From NCBI RefSeq assembly GCF_026262505.1, contig NC_067208.1:9681962-9745961 (forward strand): a stretch of DNA of 64,000 bases, read 5' to 3'. The position numbers and the translations under genes are program-made. Below, piece by piece: positions 17,549-27,798 of this stretch (position 1 is the stretch's first letter; each line of letters opens with the position of its first letter). This stretch comes from Trichomonas vaginalis G3 (taxonomy: Eukaryota; Parabasalia; Trichomonadida; Trichomonadidae). The notes under the pieces are model-generated. The model did no database searches, was not told the origin of the DNA, and saw nothing but the letters and a program-made list of their open reading frames with translations.

Positions 17549-19975
17549 GGATGGGCACTCATAGGCTCCTGACAGCATAAAAATGTTATTATCTCACAAT
17601 ATAAAAGGAATCATAGGAATCTACAACTATATCTATATTGTTGGAAGACTTCTTAATGTATCATGCATATAAGTTATATCAATAACTCCATTATGTTATA
17701 TGATTGTAATCATATTTTCGTTTCATGTTCAAAAACATTAAAATCATACTAACTATATGAGTATTATATTTAGGAAGCTGATATATAGATATGATAAAAT
17801 GCTAGGTTTTGTGATTAAGAATATATACTTATCTTTTAGAAAATAATACTTTTATAAAAAATTATATCTTATATAATCTAAAAATTTTGGACAATTAAAA
17901 AACATTAATCAAAAATAGAAGGTGAAAGTGTTTATTCAAAGAAGGTGCAAGATTATGATGTTTTGGGGGTGAAATAAATTTAATAATTATTTATGTGATT
18001 TAAGAGTAATACGATCATCGGTAGCTTGAAGACCTCTCTTTATAGCTCTTAATGCCGCAAACTTTTTTTGAACTTGCTTTGAATTTTTGAATGCTTTGAT
18101 TAAATCTTTTGTTGTATCATACATTCTGAAATATCTGTTCATCATTTCTGGCATTGTTGGTAAATTTAACCTGTATCTTATTGCTACAATCGTTTCAAAC
18201 ATACTTTCATTGAAATGCAATATTGTGACTGCCATCCTAATTGGCCAAGAAGCATGCCAATTAATATTTTTATTAGCAAGCATTGCTTTGATATGGTTTA
18301 TCGATTCAACTACTTGAGTTGAATGAATCTTTTTTACCATATCAAAGATTTTTACGGTATCTTCGAGGAATTTTTTAAGTGTTTTTATAGCAGTTTTATT
18401 TTTTGCATATTTCCATGGTTTAATCATCTTGCATTTTTCAGGATCTGGACAAAATTTATGATTTCCGGCATAATGTTTAGCGGAATTCAACCATAAAAAC
18501 TTCTTTGTTTTAATTGACATATGTGTGTCATTGAGAAGTTGCCTAAGCCAACGCAATAAATTCTTTGAAATGCTAGATAAGATTCTGAATTCTGGCAGTT
18601 TGAACTTTTTCTGTATATTGTTAAGAAAATGTCCAGGATCTCTGTATTCTCTGATACCTTTGAACGTATTTTTGATTGTAGAAACAATTTTGACATCGCC
18701 ATCATGCACAAAAAAATTTACACGTTTTTCATTATTCCAACGCTTCAGCATTCTTTTTAAGCCTTCAAATTCCATTTCATTTGATTTTCCGTTGAAATTA
18801 CCTTTGAAATTTTTAAAAGATTTAGATATCACTTCCCAATCTACAATTTTTTGAGTTTCTCTTCTACAAATTGTACATAGCAAAACATTGCATTTCTTCT
18901 CTGACTCCAAGAACCGTCAAACAAAAGTCCCGAACATTTTCTCATTCGAGATTTCCAATAATTAACAGATTCTCTGGCAACTTCTATGATAACACGACCA
19001 ACCTTTTCTAGGACTCGATGAAATGTAGCTTCTGACGGAACTTTGATGTTATTCAGCATGAATTGAAATTCTGATTGGCAAAATGTAGCGCCGCTCAATA
19101 ATACAGATAGCACAAATTCAACAGTGTTGACGACATATGGCTCTACCCTATTTTTCGCGCTTTGAACTAAGTTCTTTATACGCTTTGCAACTGCTTTTGT
19201 TCGCCGCGGCATGAAAAATGAAGAATAACTTGACGGTTTCTTGAACAAATGGTCGCACATTCAAATATTGTGATGTACGATCAGGATAAAAGAATGTTGT
19301 TGCCGTGAATTTAGAAAATAGCAAAATTTCAATTTACGCAATCGAGATATAACTTGATCGTTTGAGCGATAACCATGGCACCCATAGTATTAATGAAAGT
19401 ACTCATACTTACAATTATTTTCTCCCATAGGAATATTGTTCAATATACTTCACCTATAGAGGAAATCTCGAAATAAAATCGAATTTTTTCAAAAATTACA
19501 AAAATCAATTTTTTACAAAGATGTTCGAAAAATAACATTATATACGCATCAAATCAAAGCATTATATGGCGCATTATAATTCTATATATGATTGTCCATC
19601 TTGCTGTTGTGCTATTTTTTTAAACAATAATTTCATTGTTGAAATTAAATTTGCAATTTCAGTAAAAATTGCGACCCATCATTTTGAATATAATTGAATT
19701 AATACATTTATTATAAGAATATTATATACCAAATATTAGACTTCCACATGAATCCTGGTATGATATTATAAGTATTGCAAAATTAGAAAAAAATATGCTC
19801 ATGATATACTAAAATTCATGTTTCAAGGTTAACTTATAAATAAAATAAGTTCGAGAAATGCATCACTAAATATTTGAGCTTGTGCACTATAATGCTATAT
19901 AATAGTCTTCACTGTTTTTAATATATTGACTTTGCTAGACTTGATTTTTTTCATCACCCTAATGAGTGCCCATCC
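17549..19975. mobile_element. Kolobok-type TTAA DNA transposon inserted in P2
   Basis: The element is 2,427 bp, flanked on both sides by TTAA (17,545-17,548 and 19,976-19,979). Its inverted ends read GGATGGGCACTCAT. The single minus-strand gene inside encodes a DDE transposase with FDGSW. TTAA duplications with G-rich termini and this transposase type are the marks of the Kolobok superfamily. The insertion lies exactly at the end of the ATPase gene and so disturbs P2 little there. Ends are intact; the transposase is frameshifted. Confidence 0.8.
17987..19260 (-). pseudogene. Kolobok-like DDE transposase, frameshifted
   Basis: The gene is in two overlapping frames (N-part 18,841-19,260, C-part 17,987-18,910), so one frameshift lies in the overlap. 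The N-part holds MPRRTKAVAKRIKNL and ends near GLLFDGSWSQRRN, the first catalytic Asp in a DGxWxxR motif. The C-part has HDGD (second Asp), DPGHFLNN, a Cys/His cluster (HYAGNHKFCPDPEKC) and STQVVESINH (probable catalytic Glu). It would cut and join the element at TTAA. About 460 residues in all, normal for the group. No other gene lies in the element. Confidence 0.75.
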
Positions 19976-19979
19976 TTAA

Positions 19980-20443
19980 ACACAGCTTCAAACACAAACA
20001 CTAACAGTGAAGTTAAGTTAGAATATCCACCTCCATTAGAACCAATCATATCGCGTGATGCCAACGACAATCCATATTCAAACATTCAAACGAATCCTTC
20101 AGAAAATGTAGACCATTACCTCCTTAATTTATATCAAACAATATTACTCAAGGACGATAAGAAGCTTTTGACAAATCTTATTAGTAAGAATCAAATAATT
20201 TTAACAAAGGAGGATTTAGAAAATGTTATATCAAGAATAACAGGTAAACAGTGCGTTATTGATTATCTTGACCCTGAAATCGAATGTTGTGGTCAGATGC
20301 CGGTATTTATGAAAATCGGTAGTATTAGAATAATCGAAACACCAGGAACTACAGGAGTTGAGTTTAAGTATAAATATTCGAATGAATACACAAAACTTTC
20401 AACAGAATATAAACTTTGCTTGAAATATGTTTTAACGAATTAA
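19980..20443 (+). CDS. Conserved Polinton protein with ECCG motif (P2 copy)
   Basis: The open frame runs from just behind the Kolobok insertion to 20,443; no good ATG lies at the front, so the true start is uncertain. The C-terminal domain has KEDLENVISRITGK, DPEIECCGQ and GVEFKYKYS. It matches the P3 protein at 62,652-63,230 (EPDIGCCGVSYN, LNLKYSF). In both elements the gene lies beside a penton-like gene. The function is unknown; the conserved Cys pair suggests a disulphide or metal site. The N-terminal part is Pro/Asn-rich and poorly conserved. Confidence 0.6.
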
Positions 20444-20459
20444 TTTAAGATTTATATTT

Positions 20460-21256
20460 TTAAGGGCGAAGCCCCGTCGCGTAGCGGCTCCCTGGTTCAT
20501 CATCTAGTCCATTAGCTCTTATATTAGACCAAAAATCAACTTCTATAGTCATTTGAACAGGAGCTTTAATTTCAATTGGTTCGCCTTGAAAATCAACTAA
20601 TCTAAATGTCATATCTTTTAAATGGTGTGGTTGAATTCGAACCCATTTGCCTTCGTGTCTTAATAAAATCGGAAAATTAGGCATGAATACAGAATTAACG
20701 GCGTAACAGAACGATTTATATTCTATAACAGAATTTTTATTATTAACTCCTGAAATTCCTGTTACATTACTTATTTTTGATTCAACATATAAACAGTTTC
20801 CATAACAGATGTAGGGCGCAGACTTCATTTCAATTATATATTTTTGATTTTCAATAGAAGATTTTAATGGTAATTCTTGATGATAAGCACCTAGTAATAA
20901 ACGTGCTCGATGAGTCATATCAGTAATTTTAAATTCTTTTTCGGAACTAAATTTTATTATTCCTGAATCAGTTAATTCACAGTCATGGCTCCATTAAATT
21001 TTTCATCAATGAGATCCTGAATCTTTTTCTCTAACGTATCAATATCATATTTATTTCTTGCTTTAAAATGAATTTCAGTTCTAATACCATCAATTTCAAA
21101 TGTAATGAAATCGTTAGTGTCTGTTATAACAAATGAAGCGATAGTGCTAAAATCAAGAACTCTGAAAGCTAGTGGTTCATTCTGAAGACCAAGGTTAGTT
21201 TGTAATTTTAATGTCCCGTAATCATTAGGGTCTGTACTTTGCAAATAGAACAACAT
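20460..21256 (-). pseudogene. Penton-like / minor capsid gene of P2, broken
   Basis: Two open stretches on the minus strand belong to one gene by match to P3 (63,235-64,000). Shared patches are STDPNDYG at the front, FKITDMTHRARLLLGAYHQ in the middle and DMTFRLVDFQGEPIEI near the end. The last resembles the closing beta strands of adenovirus-like vertex proteins. The role as penton or vertex protein is inferred. The gene converges on the CCG-motif gene, and its extreme C-terminus runs through a GC-rich palindrome (20,463-20,492). It shares a 19-bp start region with the fibre gene. Broken. Confidence 0.55.
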
Positions 21257-21275
21257 TTTTATTCTAATTAAAAAT
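21257..21275. promoter_or_regulatory. Two-way start region, 19 bp
   Basis: The spacer ttttattctaattaaaaat lies between the ATG codons of the penton-like gene (minus) and the fibre gene (plus). It is almost the same as the 18-bp spacer at 62,634-62,651 in P3 (TTTTTATTCTAAGTAAA), which separates a different minus-strand gene from the CCG-motif gene. The shared core TTTTATTCTAANTAAA suggests a two-way initiator. Confidence 0.55.
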
Positions 21276-22482
21276 ATGAGTATATCCGCATATTCTTATG
21301 AAGCTGATAGAGCGAAAAGATTAATTTTGGGTTCATACACGTTTTCATTTGATGATGAGCATTTAATAATCACTGATGGAAAAACTGAACATTATATCTC
21401 ATGGAAAGAATATGAAAAATCCATTCCAATATTAACGCCATGCACAATGCCTTTCATAAAGGACGGTGAAATTATTGAAAAAGATAATACAACGGTTTAT
21501 ATAGGTCTGTTTATGAAGCATTAGAATATATGTTAAATTATAATCCGGAAAGATTTGACCCAAGTACTACACTATGTGCAATGCCCTTTATTAAGGACGG
21601 TGAAATCGTAAGGGTTCCGAATTCAACGGTTTATACAGCTGTCCAAAACAGTTTACAAAACATTTTGGCAAATATCTTTAATTCAGAAACTACAGAAATA
21701 AAATTACCGTATATAACAGATGCTAAAGAAATTAAATCAAAAACAACAACATTATTTGCATCACTTAATGATTTAATGACTTATATCATTAATACTCCTT
21801 CTCCGACTACGGCATTTGATCCAAACTCGACGGTTTGCAGTGTACCTTTCATTAACGACAGTTCAGTAATTGCTTTAAGGGATTCGACAGTAAATGAATC
21901 ATTAAAGGCTTCATTAATGAAAATCATTGATTTTAACTCATTCATGAATACATATAATTCATTCATTAATGTTTCATACACTTCTAAAGAAGGTGAGCCA
22001 AAAACTATAGATAAAGCGGTGTATGAAATAAAAGCATCAATGACGAAATTGAATTCGTTAACTTTTGAAGGTGCTAGTTCCGTCAACAGCATGACATCAG
22101 GAAAAACGATTTTAACGAAAGAATATTTAAAATCTCATGTTAGTGAGTTCGTTGAAATTGAAAAAGAAGGTGGAATTAAGTTCGATCCACTGGGTTTCAT
22201 TTTCGACTTAGCGAATGCGGGTGTTAGTTTCGCTGAATGGACAACTATACAGAGTGAGATAAATGCATATGGACGTTTTTGGGGTCGAAAGCGGGAATGG
22301 GTGAGCTTGTAGATGCTGCAAGAACATTAGGTGAAACGGGAAATTTTGTAGATGGTTTTAAAAGACTTGTTTCAAATGTTTTAACATACACAAAGAAATT
22401 ATTTAGATATACCGTACATAACGGACAGATTTTCGAACAGGTAGCAACAAACCCGGTTTATGGCTGCGTTGATGATGGCTAG
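21276..22482 (+). pseudogene. Front part of fibre-like gene of P2, with repeats, broken
   Basis: The translated sequence carries at least four copies of a ~60-residue repeat. Its signature is (M/V)PFIKDGE followed by an STVY-type patch: TMPFIKDGEII, AMPFIKDGEIV, LPYITDAKEI and SVPFINDSSVI. Such repeats are typical of extended fibre shafts. It lies directly before, and on the same strand as, the collar-domain gene, and was probably part of the same fibre or an accessory fibre. Broken. It shares its start region with the penton-like gene on the other strand, a location that suits a vertex spike. Confidence 0.5.
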
Positions 22483-24481
22483 AGACATAAACGAAGAAGA
22501 GGAGAAACCACAGGATACGGGTCAGGTTATTCGAGACATTAAAAACGTGTATCCTGAAGTTATTGATTTATTTAGAGGTGTTAATGATTCGATTCCAAAT
22601 CATTCTATAACCCTTGATGAAGAGAATAAATTAACAGATTATATATTCGTCATTATTGCAGAACTAATGAAGAGAATAAATGAAAAAGGTATAGCTGATA
22701 TCATTAATGTCAGCGATGTAATGATGAAAAGAAATTTTGACTCATTATTTACAGAACCGAAAACAGAATATAGTCTTTATGATGTAATTACTGAATTAAT
22801 GAAAAAGATTAATGATAATAAGAGTTCTGGCGGAAGAGTTGAATTAGAAGTGAATGATGTTAATGAGAAATTAGATAGTAAGGCAGAAAAAAATGAGCTT
22901 TTAGCTCTGAGTGATAGAGTCACGAACCATGTTCATTATATAAGTTCAGATGAACAGATTATAACGGATTATCATGGATATTTAACACGAACTGAAGAAA
23001 GAGTGAAGACGAAAGATGTTAATGAAAGAAGATATAAATACATTCGTGCTGAAGGTTATGACATACGCTGTACTGTACAGTATGACACAGGTAAAGCACC
23101 AGAAGCATTTGGTTATAACAATGAAATTTATGCCTCTAGTTTCTTTGTTAACGGTGTATTAGTTGAACCAAGATTTATGTTAAGAGTTAAGGCAAAAATA
23201 ACTTTTGAAGATGCTATTAAAAGTAAAGCTGACAAAGATGAACTTGACGCAATGAACAAAGTTTTGAAATCTCATAAACACGATATCTCCGATATAAATG
23301 AACTTCAAGCTACATTAAATAGTAAAGCAGACAAAAATCATACGCATGAATCCTTCACTACTGTTAGAGCAGACGACATAATATTGAACTATACCCTTGG
23401 TTCAAGTGCACCTTTAGAAAATCCAAGTACAAGCGTAAAAGATACACTAAACTCCTTAAATAACAAATGTATGAATATCGAAGGTCATGCCAGAAACTTT
23501 GAAACATATGAACTACCAGCAATGTTAGATAAGAAAGCAGACAAAAATCATACACATGAATTCTTCACAACTATTAGAGCTGATGAGATAATATTGAATT
23601 GGGCTATTGCTTCATCAAGCACGGGTGATGAAGATATGCGCACTAACCTAAGAAATATGGTTGTTGATTTAGCCAATAAAACCGACAAAATATATGTAGA
23701 TGAAGAATTAAATCGTTATGATACAAAAGCAATGAGTTATACAGAAGAAGCAAAGGAATGGGTAGATGAAAATTATGCAAAGAAGTCGGAAGTAAATGAT
23801 AAAATTAATGGAAAAGCTGATAAAGAGCATGTGCATGAAGAATTTCAAACAATCAGGATTAAAGAAATTAATGCATACGTTGAAGAAGTAACAAAAACAG
23901 GAAGAGACGGTACACCTTTAGTTGAACAAAATATTTATCCTCCTACTTTTCCTAATGGTTTAATAACAAACAATATAAATATTGTAGATGGCGATGGATT
24001 TATAAATGTTAAACATGAACTTCAAACAATGAAGACTCAGATTCTTGAAACCATATATCCTATCGGTGCTTTATATACATCAATGAATTCAACAAATCCG
24101 GCAAGTGTTTTAGGTTTTGGTACATGGCAGCAAATTGTAGATAAATTCTTATACTGTGCTAATTCATCAAATCAAACAGGTGCTTCAAAGAAAATTTTAG
24201 AAGCAAACCTTCCACCGCATAAGCATACAGGAACTACAAACACAACAGGTAATCATTCACATTCAATAACAAAAAGAGGTCATACAAATCTTGCAGCAGG
24301 TTCGGATAGACAGGGAATGAATAGATATGATATTTCAAGTGACCCAGTAGATTCAAGCGCAGGTATTTTCTGTGGAACCGCAGGAAATCATTCACACACT
24401 TTCACAACAAATCCAACAGGTTCGGGTGCAGATTATATGCCACCGTATATTACAGTTTATGCATGGGTTAGAACGGACTGA
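22460..24481 (+). CDS. Tail-fibre-like protein with phage tail-collar domain
   Basis: The 673-residue frame starts MAALMMARDINEEEE. Three shaft repeats of type KADKNHTHE(S/F)FTT(V/I)RAD occur near residues 295-375, with related KADKDELD and KADKEHVHEEF units. The C-terminal 160 residues have YPIGALYTSMNSTNPASVLG, FGTWQQIVDKFLYCA, then His-rich LPPHKHTG and GNHSHSI and a final YMPPYITVYAWVR. That order is the hallmark of bacteriophage short-tail-fibre/collar receptor-binding proteins. Finding it among capsid genes of a eukaryotic Polinton suggests a receptor-binding spike acquired from a phage. The frame is open over its length; the front portion upstream is broken. Confidence 0.75.
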   Translation: MAALMMARDINEEEEKPQDTGQVIRDIKNVYPEVIDLFRGVNDSIPNHSITLDEENKLTDYIFVIIAELMKRINEKGIADIINVSDVMMKRNFDSLFTEPKTEYSLYDVITELMKKINDNKSSGGRVELEVNDVNEKLDSKAEKNELLALSDRVTNHVHYISSDEQIITDYHGYLTRTEERVKTKDVNERRYKYIRAEGYDIRCTVQYDTGKAPEAFGYNNEIYASSFFVNGVLVEPRFMLRVKAKITFEDAIKSKADKDELDAMNKVLKSHKHDISDINELQATLNSKADKNHTHESFTTVRADDIILNYTLGSSAPLENPSTSVKDTLNSLNNKCMNIEGHARNFETYELPAMLDKKADKNHTHEFFTTIRADEIILNWAIASSSTGDEDMRTNLRNMVVDLANKTDKIYVDEELNRYDTKAMSYTEEAKEWVDENYAKKSEVNDKINGKADKEHVHEEFQTIRIKEINAYVEEVTKTGRDGTPLVEQNIYPPTFPNGLITNNINIVDGDGFINVKHELQTMKTQILETIYPIGALYTSMNSTNPASVLGFGTWQQIVDKFLYCANSSNQTGASKKILEANLPPHKHTGTTNTTGNHSHSITKRGHTNLAAGSDRQGMNRYDISSDPVDSSAGIFCGTAGNHSHTFTTNPTGSGADYMPPYITVYAWVRTD

Positions 24482-24540
24482 AAGTCCTGAGCTCCAAAAG
24501 AGCGAACAGCATGAAATTTACTAAATTTATTTTTACATAA

Positions 24541-25617
24541 ATGAGTTTAAAAGAAGTATTCGAATCATCACCGTGGAGGTCATTTAAAAAATTCTATGAA
24601 GCTGCAAAGAATGCGGGATTTAATGATAGAACAGAAATTAAGAGATTTTATGATGAAAATATAGTTCATCAGGTTAAAGTTAATCCATACGACTACTACC
24701 TCCCAATTTATTCTAAAACCCATGATGCATATCAATTTGATATACTCGTTCAGAGTAAGAAAGGAAGAAAGCCACCATTTTTGATTTTCATTAATGTTAA
24801 TACACGTAAAGCTTTTGCGTATATAATGAAAAATAAAGGAACAAAAGAAGTTTTAAGAGTTTTGCAGACGTTCGTGGCAGAACATCATCCCACTTCATTA
24901 ACTTCAGACCAGGATTCAGCATACCTCAGTAATGAAATTACAGAATTTTTGATTAAACATAACGTTACTCATTACACGACTGAAGATCATAACCATAATA
25001 TTTTAGGTATCATTAATCGTTTCATTCGAACGCTCAGAGATTTAAATAAAGAAAGAGATTTTACGGAGGAATCAATGAATAAAGTCATTAATGCTTATAA
25101 TAAGTCCACCCATAACAGCACAGGACTTAAACCAAACGAAATGACTTCAAAAGAGGAGGATGAATACATAAAACAAAAAAGAATGTTAACAGATGAAAGA
25201 AGAAGTTCATCATTACTGCCAGGAACTAAAGTTAGAATTATTCTTGAACATAAACCACATGAAAAGGTAAGAAATCAGTTAAGTGATGATTATTATATCG
25301 TTGATTCCTCACAGGGTAATGGTTATTTAATTAAAGCAGCTGACCATTCGGTTGCGTTTTATCCACGATTTCGATTAGTTGAAAGCGAAAATGGAAGATT
25401 AGCTAAGACGGTTGATGAAGCGAAAAGAGGTATAGTTAATAAAATTGTGAGTTATGATGAAGACAAAGATGAATACACTGTCGTTTATGAAGGAGGTGTG
25501 GATGATAAAATTCCTTCTAGAAATTTGAGAGAATCGAACCCTACACATTTATCGGAACTCGAAAAGGATTACTGGAAGGATAAAAATAAGCCAAAATTAA
25601 TCAAAAAATTTTTATGA
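24541..25617 (+). CDS. Polinton integrase (retroviral-type rve core, chromo-like tail)
   Basis: The protein has 358 residues. The RNase H-fold core includes DAYQFDILVQSKKG (first Asp), SLTSDQDSAYLS (second Asp), and HNILGIINRFIRTLRDL, the region that follows the second Asp in Polinton integrases. A C-terminal SH3/chromo-like part has YDEDKDEYTVVYEGG. It would join element ends to target DNA, producing short duplications like the TCTGA seen here. A first Met directly follows a T-rich stretch. It lies just behind the fibre gene. Open over its length. Confidence 0.85.
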   Translation: MSLKEVFESSPWRSFKKFYEAAKNAGFNDRTEIKRFYDENIVHQVKVNPYDYYLPIYSKTHDAYQFDILVQSKKGRKPPFLIFINVNTRKAFAYIMKNKGTKEVLRVLQTFVAEHHPTSLTSDQDSAYLSNEITEFLIKHNVTHYTTEDHNHNILGIINRFIRTLRDLNKERDFTEESMNKVINAYNKSTHNSTGLKPNEMTSKEEDEYIKQKRMLTDERRSSSLLPGTKVRIILEHKPHEKVRNQLSDDYYIVDSSQGNGYLIKAADHSVAFYPRFRLVESENGRLAKTVDEAKRGIVNKIVSYDEDKDEYTVVYEGGVDDKIPSRNLRESNPTHLSELEKDYWKDKNKPKLIKKFL

Positions 25618-26494
25618 ACTAAATATATTTTATGTCTGAAGTTAATTAGTTAATAATGTAGCGGATGAAATACAGAAATATATTTTATCGTTAATGTTTT
25701 TTTAGGTTATTCAATAATTAATTATTTTTGAAGAACTGAACGTGTCACCACGTCACCATGTGTCACCAGGTTAATTAACTTCTTTTAAAAATGATGACAA
25801 CATGACATTTAGACAACTAGCCCGGAAATAAATTTTATCGTTTATGTTTTCGTAAATGTTTTCATTAATTTTTTCGTAAATGTTTTCATAAATGTTTACG
25901 TTAATTTTATCGTTTATGTTTTCATAAATGTTTTCGTTAATGCTTTCAGTGTCGAACATAATTGACGAAGGGAGAATTGTCTGATCGTCATTATTTTATT
26001 TTTACCATTTAATTGTTTCCATAAATGCTCCGTGTCGAACATAATTGACGAAGGGAGAATTGTCTGATCGTCATTATTTTATTTTTACCATTTAATTGTT
26101 TCCATAAATGCTCCGTGTCGAACATAATTGACGAAGGGAGAATTGTCTGATCGTCAAGTTTATTAGTTAACGGGAGGGTTAGATATATTCCATCGCAACT
26201 GAAAAATGATGACAACATGACATTTAGACAACAGTCCTAGAAATAAATTTTATCGTTTATGTTTTCGTAAATGTTTTCATTAATGTTTTCGTTATATGTA
26301 AATCAGACATAAAGGAACAGTTCTGATGTCATTTATATTAACATAAATGACCAAAAAAATAATTTAGGTGAAGAGGTGAAATCTCACCTCTTTTTTCACC
26401 CGGTTTTTCACCCCATGAATTTTCATGAATTTTTCACGAAATAAAAATAACGCTAATTTTATTTTTATTTATTTTTTTATTTTGTATAAAAGAT
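25618..26494. repeat. Repeat-rich noncoding block in P2
   Basis: No gene is seen. It holds arrays of a 12-bp motif like TTTTCATAAATG (25,850-25,945), about 2.5 tandem copies of an ~83-bp unit containing TGACGAAGGGAGAATTGTCT (25,948-26,155), and direct repeats of a 70-bp segment (25,790-25,860 and 26,203-26,272). One 83-bp-unit core also lies at 27,749-27,797. Near 26,365-26,402 is one arm of an inverted repeat whose partner is at 27,436-27,495. A role in replication or expression is possible but unproved. Confidence 0.6.
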
Positions 26495-27436
26495 ATGAAT
26501 TCAACAATCGGCACAACAACAATTCAAACAACAACAGCACCAAATTCGTTAGTCATGAATCCTACATCGATGTTGTTAGAGATGAAAAACTTCATTCCTT
26601 CTTCATATACTTTTGAAACAGAAATCCAGAAGATAAAGCAAGAACTTTTAACAAGTAATTTAGACTGTAGTGCGAAAGATGAAACAAATGAACAGTATCT
26701 TTATGAAATGGAGAACCTCATCAACCATTTGCCTAAACTACCTGAAATTCAGCAGCAAAAACTAACTATTCCTGAATTCGACGAAATTGAAGTCAAAGCA
26801 ACTGACTCAGTAGAAATTAAGAAATTCATACGTAAAGTAAATTATGAATTCCTTGGTTTTCATTGCAACCATAAAGTTATGGACAAAGATTGTGACATGG
26901 TTTATAAAAATATTTCTGACCTTTACAAATCCGAAGAATTTAAGACATACGATAACTTTGTTTCATTAGTTGCAACATGTGTTTGGGAAATAAGAGATAA
27001 AGATAGAAGAGGCAAAGTATGGAACGAACAAATAAGACCCGCTATGTTTGAGATGAAGAGAGCAATTGACGCTTTAGTTGTTTTAGCTGGTAATGTTTCA
27101 ATGTATAACGCAAAAGCGATGCCGCAATGTTCAAAATGTAAGGCAGCAATAAGAAAATATAACTACTCAGTCAAAGAGATAGAAAGAATGCGAAACGACT
27201 ATGCAGACTTAAAGAAAGAAGCAGAAAAGCCAGCAGAAGATAAAATGGACATGTTGACATTTCTTAATAAAAATTATCCAACAGCAGAAGATTTCCTTCT
27301 GTCTGACGTCAAGAAGAAATTTAAAGAGACTTTCGGCATGATTAAAACATTCGATGTACTAAAAGAAGAAATTGAAGCTACGAAATTGTTTAGGATTTCA
27401 AATATACATCGTACAATTCATGTAAAACGCTTGTGA
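26495..27436 (+). CDS. 313-residue P2 protein, unknown, with Cys-x2-Cys
   Basis: The frame begins MNSTIGTTTIQTTTAPNS. It is mostly helical and charged and has MPQCSKCKAAIRKYNY near residue 210, a possible half zinc site, followed by a coiled-coil-like stretch (YSVKEIERMRNDYADLKKEA). It lies upstream of the helicase, bracketed by ~55-bp inverted repeats. I do not recognise it. It could be a replication accessory protein or a structural one. Open over its length. Confidence 0.5.
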   Translation: MNSTIGTTTIQTTTAPNSLVMNPTSMLLEMKNFIPSSYTFETEIQKIKQELLTSNLDCSAKDETNEQYLYEMENLINHLPKLPEIQQQKLTIPEFDEIEVKATDSVEIKKFIRKVNYEFLGFHCNHKVMDKDCDMVYKNISDLYKSEEFKTYDNFVSLVATCVWEIRDKDRRGKVWNEQIRPAMFEMKRAIDALVVLAGNVSMYNAKAMPQCSKCKAAIRKYNYSVKEIERMRNDYADLKKEAEKPAEDKMDMLTFLNKNYPTAEDFLLSDVKKKFKETFGMIKTFDVLKEEIEATKLFRISNIHRTIHVKRL

Positions 27437-27798
27437 AAAAAGAGGTGAAAAATTAGGTGAAAAAAGAGGTGAGATTTCACCTCTTCACCTAAATTTATTT
27501 TTGTTCGAAGTTTCCACCATCGTGCTTCCACCCTCGTTCAAAGCTTCCACGAGAGAAAAGATTCCTCATTCGCTAAGGATTCCAAAAATGAAAAATTCAT
27601 TGATTTCGGCTGAGAAAAAACTACAAAAACCCTTCTTCCACGGGAACAAAGAAATAAAGAAGAAATAAAGTAAATTTTTATTTATTCCGTGAAAGATAGA
27701 GCACTTTTATTAAACGAGGCAGATCCTTCACAACAATGGAGTTAATGCTCCGTGTCGAACATAATTGACGAAGGGAGAATTGTCTGATCGTCATTATT
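27437..27798. repeat. Inverted-repeat arm and spacer before the helicase
   Basis: 27,436-27,495 is an inverted match of 26,360-26,402 (GAGGTGAGATTTCACCTCTTC palindromic core), so the 313-residue gene is bracketed. The rest has no open frame of note. At 27,749-27,797 is a lone copy of the 83-bp repeat core from the block at 25,948. Confidence 0.6.

Noticed and set aside
22460-24481. Window derived from a bacterial prophage
   Set aside because: The tail-collar gene is surrounded by Polinton genes, terminal repeats and a eukaryotic transposon setting; there are no Shine-Dalgarno-like sites or other phage tail genes.
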